Shown here: piece by piece, positions 29,176-35,793 of the stretch
Position numbering within the stretch: position 1 is the first letter of the stretch
How the letters are laid out: each line of letters opens with the position of its first letter
Source of the DNA: a virus
Length of the DNA: 36,577 nt
Reading direction: 5' to 3' (one strand)
IMG/VR virus record: IMGVR_UViG_3300021598_000629
Span: 1-36,577 of that record
Position numbers and translations under genes: made by a program
Notes under the pieces: model-generated
The model's database searches: none
The model's input: the letters and a program-made list of their open reading frames with translations, nothing else
What the model was told of the DNA's origin: nothing

Positions 29176-30062
29176 AAAGCTGCTTTGAGTTGTTCTGCAT
29201 TTAACAGAGTATCCATAGCTTTAGCGTTTTTATTGATTAATTGTCTTAGCTGTTTTAAACTAGAGTCGTCAACTTCTGGAGGACGTTGTGCTGTTACAGA
29301 AGGTACTACTAATACTTCAGGACCGTTAACTATACTGTCAATCTCGCCCGGCTTTAATGCACGTTCATTACCAATCTCATCAACGAATCTATGTACTACA
29401 ATTCCTGTAGTACTTGCGCCAATGCGCTTGCCTATATCAGAATTCTTATCTACAGCATATTGTACAACGTTAGGTTTGAATACATAGCGGCCGTCTTGTT
29501 CTGGAGGTGTTGTAAAATACAACAGGTCTCCTTTAAAGTAGCCTCTAAAGTTTTCGTCTGTAGCTCTTTCAAACTTATCAAATATATTTTTCATGTTACC
29601 TGCAAACTTTACGTATCCAGGATTTTCTCTGTTCTTGCCGCCTGAACGATTCAAGAACATGTCTTCTAATTCTTCTGCACTCTTTGATTTTCCGTCGTAA
29701 CCTTTAGCAGTGAAACCACTCTTGTCCGTAAGGATAAAATTACCTTCTTCATCACGTCCAAAAATAACTGCCGGACTACCATCCCACTTAATGGTAACAT
29801 TCTTATGACCTCCGGTCTCTAATTTCTTTAGACTTTCTAATGCGCGAACTGCGCCTGCACTACCTTCCCAAAATATTAAATCTTCTGCGTGTTGTATGCG
29901 AGCACCTTCATCTAATTGCAACGACTCGTTGGTCTTTTCACCTACAAGTTTTCCATGCAAGGGATGATCAGTACGCCCCGCTTTGGCTTTTGGCATTTTA
30001 TCTTTGCCTTTGGCCTGACCCTTAGAGCCAGTAGCATATTCTTTAAATTCGTAGAATCTCAT
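29163..30062 (-). CDS. KxDG nucleotidyltransferase (DNA/RNA ligase-like)
   Basis: A 299-residue frame. VTIKWDGSPAVIFG (89-102) is ligase motif I, with Lys92 as the likely adenylated lysine. YFKGDLLYF resembles motif III and TGIVVHRF motif IV, as in polynucleotide ligases. The N-terminus (MRFYEFKEYATGSKG) looks like a capsid-targeting leader. The frame ends at THT-stop, but the -1 frame continues with a plausible C-terminal domain (see 28828-29175). It is coupled to an upstream polymerase-beta-type nucleotidyltransferase, so the pair may seal or modify nucleic-acid ends. Activity is inferred. Confidence 0.72.
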   Translation of the reverse strand: MRFYEFKEYATGSKGQAKGKDKMPKAKAGRTDHPLHGKLVGEKTNESLQLDEGARIQHAEDLIFWEGSAGAVRALESLKKLETGGHKNVTIKWDGSPAVIFGRDEEGNFILTDKSGFTAKGYDGKSKSAEELEDMFLNRSGGKNRENPGYVKFAGNMKNIFDKFERATDENFRGYFKGDLLYFTTPPEQDGRYVFKPNVVQYAVDKNSDIGKRIGASTTGIVVHRFVDEIGNERALKPGEIDSIVNGPEVLVVPSVTAQRPPEVDDSSLKQLRQLINKNAKAMDTLLNAEQLKAAFTHT

Positions 30063-30847
30063 TAGCGCATCCTAATGCCGTTGCCTAGCATAACAGTACT
30101 GTTTAGATTGATGCCAGCTAATTGTTTTAGCCGTGCAATGTCTGTACTTTCAGGCAATGTTAAATTATCTCTAGCAAATGTTTCTTTTGCATCTGCTACT
30201 AATTGTTCGTAGTTAGGCAAGCTCTTAGCCTTGCCAATAATAGTTTCAACACTGTCAAGGTCTTCGACATGTGCTGTGGGACCTAACAGCTTAACAGCAA
30301 TCTCAGCAGGGACTTTAGAAATAAGTTCATTAGTGTCTCTGTCAAGTAGTCCTACATTAGCACTCCATTTGAATCCGTTTGCTTTTGCAATACTTGCCAT
30401 CAGTATCTGTTTATGTACACCCTTGTAAGGACTCTGCTCATCACTGGATCCACGTAGACTCCAGGTCATCCATTGTGGGTCACCAAACATTAGATCTGTT
30501 TGTACAAATCCGCTTGCTTCATTGCCACTAATAGGTGTTAGGAAGTGTACAGAGATACCGCTTTTCTTGATGTATACTTTAGGATCTTTACCGTTGGCCT
30601 TACACCAAGCTGCTAATTTTTGTACTAGTTCTTCTTTGGTTACTTCTTCTTGATTAACTGCAATGTCTAGGTCTCCAGAAGTTTCTTTGCGACCAGTGCT
30701 ACCTAATTTAAAATCCTTGTGTGGAATGCCTGTAATTTTTTCAAGCCAAGCTAGAGTAGGATCAACATCGGCTCTGTTGATGCGCTGTGTTAAAGGTTCC
30801 TTAGTCTGTGGATCCTTAAAGATGTTACCGCCTTCATTCAATCTCAT
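30062..30847 (-). CDS. Polymerase-beta-type nucleotidyltransferase
   Basis: From the ATG at 30847 the protein has 261 residues (MRLNEGGNIFKDPQ...). FKLGSTGRKETSGDLDIAV (47-63 region) is the GS-x(n)-DxD signature of the polymerase beta superfamily: Gly49-Ser50 and Asp59-x-Asp61 for metal binding. A possible third acidic residue lies in GFVQTDLMFGD. The C-terminal part is helical. Substrate unknown: tRNA, DNA ends or protein are all possible. It overlaps its neighbours at both ends and directly precedes the KxDG ligase-like gene. Confidence 0.78.
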   Translation of the reverse strand: MRLNEGGNIFKDPQTKEPLTQRINRADVDPTLAWLEKITGIPHKDFKLGSTGRKETSGDLDIAVNQEEVTKEELVQKLAAWCKANGKDPKVYIKKSGISVHFLTPISGNEASGFVQTDLMFGDPQWMTWSLRGSSDEQSPYKGVHKQILMASIAKANGFKWSANVGLLDRDTNELISKVPAEIAVKLLGPTAHVEDLDSVETIIGKAKSLPNYEQLVADAKETFARDNLTLPESTDIARLKQLAGINLNSTVMLGNGIRMR

Positions 30848-31097
30848 TTTGTTTACTCTCAATAACTTTTTGAATGCCACGCTTAAATTTACGAGGGTCG
30901 CCGCTCTTAATTGCATTAATGAATCGACGTTCTAGTTCTCCAGCAGTTTCAGCTTCGTAGGTGTTTGATATGCGATTAAGTAAGTTAATAGCACTTTCTA
31001 TGATATTGCTGCCTGATGTTTCTATTAGAAGATCGTTATCCTTGGTACGACCAAGATTATTAAGTTCTTCTAATATGCTTCTAGTTCGCTTTCTCAT
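30834..31097 (-). CDS. Unknown helical protein, 87 residues
   Basis: All-helical and charged (MRKRTRSILEELNNLGRTKDND..., FINAIKSGDPRKFKRGIQKVIE). It is the first gene of the nucleotidyltransferase group, with a 14-base overlap to the next. Its start lies inside an inverted-repeat leader. Confidence 0.65.
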   Translation of the reverse strand: MRKRTRSILEELNNLGRTKDNDLLIETSGSNIIESAINLLNRISNTYEAETAGELERRFINAIKSGDPRKFKRGIQKVIESKQNEIE

Positions 31098-31098
31098 T

Positions 31099-31130
31099 TG
31101 TTACACTCCAGTGTATTATTTAGTGTAACA
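31099..31130 (-). promoter_or_regulatory. Inverted repeat enclosing a late-promoter-like element
   Basis: TGTTACACT (31130-31122) and AGTGTAACA (31107-31099) on the minus strand form perfect 9-base arms. Between them lie the end of CTAAATAA (31123-31116) and the TGGAG SD of the gene at 31097. As DNA this could be an operator; as RNA the stem would hide the SD. Confidence 0.5.
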
Positions 31131-31161
31131 TGCACAGAAAGAATATGTACATATGACAGAC

Positions 31162-31431
31162 TCAAACTCCTGTAATAACATTTTCGGACCCTGTTGCAAT
31201 TATGTGTCCACAGGATGCAGCATCACCTTGACGTGCAACTGGTCGATCTTCTGCTATAACTGTAGGCTCGTATCCTACTATCACAGCACCGTTATGCGGG
31301 CCTCCGGGTATGTGCGGAGTAATTACATCACCCAGAGTTACTACAGGTGTATCGTTAACAATAACAGTTAACCGTCCAGAAATAATAGTTGATCCAGCGA
31401 CATCTTTGCCTCGTCTTGCGGTCTTTGGCAT
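31162..31431 (-). CDS. PAAR-motif spike-tip protein
   Basis: An 89-residue protein made of short beta strands with PAAR-type repeats: PKTARRGKD, GSTIISGRLTVIVNDTPVVTLGD, PHIPGGPHNG, RPVARQGDAASCGHII, ATGSENVITG. PAAR proteins cap the baseplate spike (as T4 gp5.4 caps gp5) and bind metal with His and Cys; His and Cys residues are present at GDxxxxHxxGxxH-like positions. Upstream gene overlap is 1 base. Confidence 0.88.
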   Translation of the reverse strand: MPKTARRGKDVAGSTIISGRLTVIVNDTPVVTLGDVITPHIPGGPHNGAVIVGYEPTVIAEDRPVARQGDAASCGHIIATGSENVITGV

Positions 31432-32150
31432 TAAAATATTCCGTCTTCGCCTGTTTGTACTGTAGCCTCAGGCGGAGTTCCGCCTGCTTTTTGTATAGCA
31501 TTAGCTGACACTGCAACGCTAAAGTCGTCCAGCACATTTTTAAGAATTAGCGCACCTGCTACCGCATCAATAGAGTTTCTTAAAAGAGATGTTATGTACT
31601 GCAACGCAATGGTTTTCATAGTTATTGCGGCACTCATTATATTTAAGGGTAATGAATAGCTAGGAAAAGCACCAGCTACTTCTGTTAAAATTGGCAAACC
31701 TACTCCTCCGCTAAAGGTTATGCCGCCAAGGCCTGGCCCACCTGGAGGTAACAAAGACAATTGTGGAGGGACTGGTTCTTTATTTTCTATTAGAGCATTT
31801 CTTACAATATTGTAATGATAAGGATCGAGTGCATCTTTAATTTTTATTCCGCCTTCGGGGTCCGTTATAGTTTGTAGTGCAACAGCAAGTTCAATTGTTA
31901 CAAGTGCTTCTTGCGCCATCTGTATTGCAAGGTCACCAAACTCTGCAGAATGATTAGGAATATTAAGAAAAAATCCGCCGGTATGATTTGCAGGGCCTGT
32001 GGAACCTATGCCATTGTTTAGTTCTGGAACTTGCAGACCAACATATATTGGAGCTGGAGGGACTAACGGTATATTACCAGTTAAAAAATTGAAACCTAAC
32101 TTATTAGCAACACCTGATAATCCGGAAACGGCACCTTCAAAAATAGACAT
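31431..32150 (-). CDS. Probable structural protein, 239 residues
   Basis: Gly/Pro/Ala-rich with few charges (GFNFLTGNIPLVPPAPIYVGLQVPE, LSLLPPGGPGLGGITFSGGVGLP), typical of baseplate or virion proteins. Two hydrophobic helices occur in the second half (PLNIMSAAITMKTIALQYI; IDAVAGALILKNVL). It is coupled to the PAAR gene, so a baseplate role is likely. A late element precedes it. Confidence 0.6.
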   Translation of the reverse strand: MSIFEGAVSGLSGVANKLGFNFLTGNIPLVPPAPIYVGLQVPELNNGIGSTGPANHTGGFFLNIPNHSAEFGDLAIQMAQEALVTIELAVALQTITDPEGGIKIKDALDPYHYNIVRNALIENKEPVPPQLSLLPPGGPGLGGITFSGGVGLPILTEVAGAFPSYSLPLNIMSAAITMKTIALQYITSLLRNSIDAVAGALILKNVLDDFSVAVSANAIQKAGGTPPEATVQTGEDGIF

Positions 32151-32169
32151 AGTAATTTCTCCTGTACAC

Positions 32170-32177
32170 TATTTATT
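32170..32177 (-). promoter_or_regulatory. Late promoter-like AATAAATA
   Basis: AATAAATA on the minus strand, 20 bases before the start at 32150, overlapping the dehydrogenase stop. Confidence 0.45.
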
Positions 32178-32937
32178 CAGGAGTTTTCCGTACTTTGTTG
32201 TTGTATTCTACTGCTTGTTTGAGTACACTTAAATCTACATTATCGCGTTCAGCTGAATGAATAATTGCAGATGTATCTTTAGGGAAACAATGTCCGCCCC
32301 AACCACGTTCATCTGTGATCGCTGTGTGACTTCCACCAATCCTTGGGTCAACTCCCACCAGCTGTGCTACTAGATTATAGTCTATATCTTTTGCTTTACA
32401 AAAATCAAATATTTGATTAAAGAAACTAACCTTTGTAGCAAGGAATGCATTTCTAAAATATTTTCCTGCTATTAAAAGTTTTGGATCCATACGGCCCACA
32501 CTAAGATTTAGAATTGCTTTGGAATATACATCATGCCAAAACTCGACTCCACTGCCGCCCATAAAAAGTACGTTCTCGCTCCACATGTCTTTTTCAGCAT
32601 GATCGGATCTTAAAAACTCTGGACAAAATGTTAAGTTATGCTCAGGAAATGATTCTGTTAGCATTTCCCAACCTTCTATCGAAATAGTGCTGCGAATGAT
32701 AATTGGTGTAGATTTGTTTGTTTGACTTATTACATCATAAACATTGGCCATTTCACATGCACCATTGTGTCTTGCAGGAGTAGACACGCAACAAATTACT
32801 CCGTCTGTGTCGTCTGCAAAGTCCTGTACAGTCTTTCCTAACACCAATGGGTCAGCTAGTCTGAGTTCGTGTTTGTGGCCTAATATAGCTTTGTGTGCTT
32901 GGCCAAGCACACCGTAACCTGCGATTGTGATTTTCAT
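32173..32937 (-). CDS. Short UDP-glucose/GDP-mannose dehydrogenase-like protein
   Basis: A 254-residue protein. GYGVLG (7-12) is the NAD-binding loop, CVSTPARHNG and FCPEFLR (104-110) are family motifs, Lys169 and Asn174 in ATKVSFFNQ are catalytic, and GWGGHCFPKD (212-221) holds the nucleophile Cys217. The family is usually about 400-450 residues; the C-terminal UDP-binding domain is missing, so specificity may differ or a partner may be needed. Phage versions are thought to act in sugar-nucleotide supply for surface polysaccharide or glycosylation. Confidence 0.85.
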   Translation of the reverse strand: MKITIAGYGVLGQAHKAILGHKHELRLADPLVLGKTVQDFADDTDGVICCVSTPARHNGACEMANVYDVISQTNKSTPIIIRSTISIEGWEMLTESFPEHNLTFCPEFLRSDHAEKDMWSENVLFMGGSGVEFWHDVYSKAILNLSVGRMDPKLLIAGKYFRNAFLATKVSFFNQIFDFCKAKDIDYNLVAQLVGVDPRIGGSHTAITDERGWGGHCFPKDTSAIIHSAERDNVDLSVLKQAVEYNNKVRKTPE

Positions 32938-32943
32938 ACGCTT

Positions 32944-32971
32944 ATTTTACTACCTTTTTGTATAATGTCAA
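32944..32971 (-). promoter_or_regulatory. Sigma70-type promoter for the dehydrogenase gene
   Basis: TTGACA (32971-32966), a 16-base spacer and TAAAAT (32949-32944) on the minus strand. The spacer ends AAAGGTAG, as in the promoter at 5142-5170. Confidence 0.6.
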
Positions 32972-32991
32972 CAGAATTATCTGCCAAATAA

Positions 32992-33315
32992 TTATACTGA
33001 GAAACTACTTCCGCAACCGCAAGATGTTTGTGCATTAGGATTTTGTATACTGAATGAAGCACCCATTATATCTTCTTTGTAGTCTATGACAGCACCAGAC
33101 AGGTACTGCATGCTCATTGCATCAACTAGCACTTTGAATTCTCCTACTGGAATTTCAAAGTCGTCTTCGTTTTTTTCTTCGTCAAATGTAAATCCGTATT
33201 GGAAGCCCGAACAGCCCCCGCCTTGAACAAACGTTCTCAAAGATAGTTTATCGTTGTTTTCTTCTAATAGAAGATCTGTTATTTTGTGTTGTGCTGATTC
33301 TGTTATTGTTATCAT
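32992..33315 (-). CDS. erpA: ErpA-like A-type Fe-S carrier
   Basis: A 107-residue carrier that delivers Fe-S clusters to apo-proteins. [16 protein letters not shown] and [16 protein letters not shown] give the three conserved cysteines in the ErpA pattern rather than the IscA one. [13 protein letters not shown] is also ErpA-like. The ATG overlaps the iscA stop (ATGA). In bacteria ErpA feeds respiratory and isoprenoid enzymes; in the phage the targets may include the radical SAM protein or ferredoxin (inference). Confidence 0.88.
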   Translation of the reverse strand: MITITESAQHKITDLLLEENNDKLSLRTFVQGGGCSGFQYGFTFDEEKNEDDFEIPVGEFKVLVDAMSMQYLSGAVIDYKEDIMGASFSIQNPNAQTSCGCGSSFSV

Positions 33316-33638
33316 ACTCTAAAACTTTCTCCACATCCGCAACGATCTCGTTCGTTGGGGTTAATAAAATCAAAGCCTTCATTTAGGCCGTTGCGAACCC
33401 AATCCATAGTTAGTCCGTTTAGGTAAGCTAGACTTTTAGCATCTACCAAAACAACAAATCCATCATGAGCAAAATTAGTTACTCCAACTTCAGCTTCGTA
33501 GTTGTCCACGTATTCTAACACATAAGCAAGTCCACTGCAACCTGTGGTCTTAACGCCTATACGAATGCCTACACCTTTACCTCGGCGTTCTAAGGTTTGC
33601 TTAATACGCTTACTTGCTGTTTCGGTTACGGTAATCAT
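33312..33638 (-). CDS. iscA: IscA-like A-type Fe-S carrier
   Basis: A 108-residue protein. [17 protein letters not shown] and [16 protein letters not shown] match IscA, with the three cluster-binding cysteines; [13 protein letters not shown] is the usual lead-in. It starts inside the 3' end of iscU (29-base overlap) and overlaps the erpA-like gene by 4 bases, so all three are translated as one unit. Confidence 0.9.
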   Translation of the reverse strand: MITVTETASKRIKQTLERRGKGVGIRIGVKTTGCSGLAYVLEYVDNYEAEVGVTNFAHDGFVVLVDAKSLAYLNGLTMDWVRNGLNEGFDFINPNERDRCGCGESFRV

Positions 33639-33996
33639 TTACGGCCGCCTTAATAGCATCTTCTGCTAGAATTGAACAATGGATCTTTACTGGGGGTAAT
33701 GCTAGTTCTGTGGCGATTTCGGAGTTTTTGATTGCTCCTGCTTCGTCGAGGGTTTTACCTTTGAGCCATTCTGTAACGAGGCTCGAACTTGCGATAGCCG
33801 ATCCGCAGCCATACGTTTTAAATTTTGCATCTGTAATAATACCTGTATCATGATCCACCTTTATCTGTAGTTTCATAACATCACCGCAAGCAGGTGCGCC
33901 AACCATGCCTGTACCAATGTCAGCATCGTTCTTATCAAAGCTACCTACGTTGCGAGGATTTTCGTAATGATCAATAACTTTGTTACTGTAAGCCAT
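33610..33996 (-). CDS. iscU: IscU Fe-S cluster scaffold
   Basis: The ATG at 33996 follows AAGGAGA, giving 128 residues, the length of E. coli IscU. MAYSNKVIDHYENPRNVGSFD, GAPACGDVMKLQI (Cys37, Asp39), FKTYGCGSAIASSS (Cys64) and LPPVKIHCSILAEDAI (His106, Cys107) show a complete active site. LPPVK is the motif bound by the HscA chaperone. It needs a cysteine desulfurase (IscS), which is not in this window, so host IscS is presumably used. The sequence is of gamma/betaproteobacterial type. Confidence 0.96.
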   Translation of the reverse strand: MAYSNKVIDHYENPRNVGSFDKNDADIGTGMVGAPACGDVMKLQIKVDHDTGIITDAKFKTYGCGSAIASSSLVTEWLKGKTLDEAGAIKNSEIATELALPPVKIHCSILAEDAIKAAVNDYRNRNSK

Positions 33997-34015
33997 GTGT
34001 TTCTCCTTGAGCATA

Positions 34016-34023
34016 TATTTATG
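34016..34023 (-). promoter_or_regulatory. Late promoter (CATAAATA) for iscU-iscA-erpA
   Basis: CATAAATA on the minus strand, 20 bases before the iscU start and just upstream of its SD. It implies late transcription of the Fe-S operon. Confidence 0.55.
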
Positions 34024-34079
34024 CCCTAATATTTTACTCAAAATATTTCTAATATATATTATGGTTTCTACTGAGCATG

Positions 34080-34087
34080 CTAAATAA
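34080..34087 (+). promoter_or_regulatory. Late-promoter-like CTAAATAA on the plus strand
   Basis: GCTAAATAATTATG, 43 bases before the ATG at 34130, sharing 13 bases with the minus-strand element at 28077-28084. It lies back to back with the iscU promoter. Confidence 0.45.
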
Positions 34088-34129
34088 TTATGTTGCAAAG
34101 CAACACTACACACTTACAGAGGAAAGAAA

Positions 34130-34306
34130 ATGAAAACCTTATCAAAAACTATGTTAGCCCTAGTGGAACGGCTAGCAGAAATGTTTCCCGATTCCACGTA
34201 TCAAGATCGCTTAGATACATATCTAAGCACCAAAGGCATTACCGATGCCGCACAATTGGAAATTTACATTCAACAATTTACTTCTCAAAAGGAAAAATAT
34301 CTATGA
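34130..34306 (+). CDS. 58-residue helical protein
   Basis: The ATG at 34130 follows GAGGAAAG. The product begins MKTLSKTMLALVERLAEMFP, then DSTYQDRLDTYLSTKGITDA and ends YIQQFTSQKEKYL. Helical and soluble; no family recognised. It ends in an ATGA overlap with the next small gene. Confidence 0.65.
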   Translation: MKTLSKTMLALVERLAEMFPDSTYQDRLDTYLSTKGITDAAQLEIYIQQFTSQKEKYL

Positions 34307-34425
34307 AAAAATTACTCAACTTTCTATATGAAGTTGGTATCAGTATTGGGCAAGCCCGTGCTGCCGCTGCTTTAGCTAGACAAGGACTTCACCAAGAAGC
34401 TAGAGATCTAATGTTAGCCAAATAA
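34303..34425 (+). CDS. 40-residue helical protein
   Basis: The ATG at 34303 overlaps the upstream stop and has AAAAGGA before it. The product MKKLLNFLYEVGISIGQARA continues AAALARQGLHQEARDLMLAK. The Gly-Gln-Ala-Arg-Ala-Ala-Ala stretch recalls short amphipathic helices; from memory similar small peptides occur in T4-like phages. Function unknown. Confidence 0.6.
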   Translation: MKKLLNFLYEVGISIGQARAAAALARQGLHQEARDLMLAK

Positions 34426-34432
34426 ATACTGC

Positions 34433-35008
34433 ATGAACCTAGTATATATTCACGGTGCTAATGCAACTAGCGAAAGTTTTAATTATATTAGAAAGAAGCT
34501 AGGACCAGGCATAAACATTGATTATGACAGTCGTAATGGATTTGAAAATAATCTAAAAGATATGTTGCTCAAATTGTCAACTACCGAAAACATGGCATTT
34601 GTAGCGCATAGTTTGGGTGGTATATATGCACTGCATATTGCCAATGCTATGCCTGATCAAGTACTGGGTGCTGTTACGTTGAGTACTCCGTATGGAGGAG
34701 CAGCCGTAGCAGACTATGCCCAATATTTTTTGCCGTTCAGTAGACTCATGCGTGATATAGGACCTAGTTCATGGGTAATGAAACAAGCCAATTCTATTAA
34801 GATTCAACATCCTTGGACCAACATTGTTACTGTGAAAGGCCAAAGTCCTTTCTTACTAGAACGCAATGATGGTGTTGTTACTATTGCTAGTCAACGACAT
34901 CACGATGACATGGAATTGATTGAGGCGGAGTGCAATCATTACGAAGTGGTTCTCAATAATCAAGTGCTAGAGATTATCAAAGAACGAGTAAAAAAGTTCA
35001 AAAAATAG
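34433..35008 (+). CDS. Alpha/beta hydrolase
   Basis: A 191-residue small lipase/esterase-like hydrolase. NLVYIHGANATSESF holds the oxyanion HG; FVAHSLGGIYALHIA has the nucleophile elbow (A-H-S-L-G-G); VTLSTPYGG follows. Asp in ERNDGVVTIASQ and His in CNHYEVV complete the triad. No signal peptide is present, so it acts in the cytoplasm unless carried in the virion. Substrate unknown; a PGAP1/lipase-type esterase is the nearest group. Confidence 0.82.
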   Translation: MNLVYIHGANATSESFNYIRKKLGPGINIDYDSRNGFENNLKDMLLKLSTTENMAFVAHSLGGIYALHIANAMPDQVLGAVTLSTPYGGAAVADYAQYFLPFSRLMRDIGPSSWVMKQANSIKIQHPWTNIVTVKGQSPFLLERNDGVVTIASQRHHDDMELIEAECNHYEVVLNNQVLEIIKERVKKFKK

Positions 35009-35037
35009 TTGCTTTTTTATTGAAAGGCATATATAAT
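35009..35037 (+). promoter_or_regulatory. Sigma70 promoter for the 99-residue gene
   Basis: TTGCTT, a 17-base spacer and TATAAT on the plus strand, one base after the hydrolase stop and about 57 bases before the next start. Confidence 0.72.
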
Positions 35038-35093
35038 AGCATATAGGAAAAACATACCTATATGTAAGACATACACACACAAGGAGAAATGAA

Positions 35094-35393
35094 ATGTCAG
35101 ATTTAACTAAACAAGCGGAACAGATGGCAGAGCAGTTTAAGGCAGCGATGCCCAAAGTAACATTCAACAAGAACGGTTACGAAATTAGAACACAAGTTCT
35201 TGATATGGCAAAACAAATGGCAGAGTTTGAATATTCTGCAAAGTTTGCACAAGTAGAAATGACTGCAAAGCGTGATCCAAAGACCAACGAAGTTATTAGT
35301 ACAGTTGCGTTTCCTGAGATCCCAGGAACTGAAAAAGTATTAGAAGCCGCACAAAAGTTTTACAACTTTGTGAACCAAGGCGTGCATAAGTAA
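35094..35393 (+). CDS. Conserved small phage protein, 99 residues
   Basis: A strong SD (AAGGAGAAATGAA) precedes the ATG. MSDLTKQAEQMAEQFKAAMP, NGYEIRTQVLDMAKQMAEFEYSAKF and a Pro-rich end with FYNFVNQ. From memory it is conserved in T4-like aquatic phages. Its dedicated promoter and terminator suggest high early expression. Function unknown. Confidence 0.72.
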   Translation: MSDLTKQAEQMAEQFKAAMPKVTFNKNGYEIRTQVLDMAKQMAEFEYSAKFAQVEMTAKRDPKTNEVISTVAFPEIPGTEKVLEAAQKFYNFVNQGVHK

Positions 35394-35448
35394 AAATATA
35401 AAATATACTAAGGGCGTAGCCCAATATAATAAAATATTATAGAAAAGA

Positions 35449-35488
35449 AACCCCGGTTAGTAGAAATACTTTCCGGGGTTAATCTTTT
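35449..35488. terminator. Bidirectional terminator between convergent genes
   Basis: AACCCCGG and CCGGGGTT arms (35449-35456, 35473-35480) with a 16-base loop; U-rich tails follow on both strands (AATCTTTT on plus, TCTTTTC on minus). It lies between the plus-strand 99-residue gene and the end of the minus-strand 48-residue gene. Confidence 0.82.
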
Positions 35489-35633
35489 AATGTTGACTGT
35501 ATGGATTTTGTTTTGAATCAGAGCCGTCGTCTTCAGGATTAACTACATACTGCTCTGGTTGAGGTTGTTGATTTTTGTTCTCTTGTTTTTCAAAAGTTCT
35601 TTTGATGTAATCTGCTAGAGTTTTATCTTGCAT
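35487..35633 (-). CDS. 48-residue acidic/Gln-rich protein
   Basis: The ATG at 35633 follows GAGGG and starts MQDKTLADYIKRTFEKQENK; the rest is disordered and Gln/Pro/Asp-rich (PQPEQYVVNPEDDGSDSKQN). The longer frame to 35774 would run through the Cys-rich gene in another frame and is unlikely. It starts 1 base after the Cys-rich gene ends. Confidence 0.6.
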   Translation of the reverse strand: MQDKTLADYIKRTFEKQENKNQQPQPEQYVVNPEDDGSDSKQNPYSQH

Positions 35634-35634
35634 T

Positions 35635-35793
35635 TTAATTGTACCCTCTTTCAATTTGTTCCTGTTCTGCTTGACAATGTACGCAAGCACATTCTGGGCA
35701 GTGATCGCAGGCTTCGTCTGAGCATCCATGTCCGCAATGTGCAGGATGTCTACAGTGGTTGCACAAAAATTCATTCTGTTCTGTCTTTGTCAT
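35635..35793 (-). CDS. Cys/His-rich 52-residue metal-binding protein
   Basis: The ATG at 35793 follows GGAGGAGCGATAG, a strong SD. After MTKTEQNEFL come nine Cys (11, 14, 20, 24, 29, 32, 35, 37, 40) and six His (13, 16, 19, 22, 31, 39) within 30 residues. This density implies binding of two or more Zn2+ or other metal ions, as in metallothionein-like or zinc-ribbon-like proteins; no exact family is recognised. It overlaps the end of the upstream Cys-containing gene by 23 bases. Confidence 0.7.
   Translation of the reverse strand: MTKTEQNEFLCNHCRHPAHCGHGCSDEACDHCPECACVHCQAEQEQIERGYN

Noticed and set aside
35635-35774. Long form of the 35487-35633 gene starting near 35774
   Set aside because: That stretch is better explained by the Cys-rich gene in another frame with a strong SD; the ATG at 35633 has its own SD.
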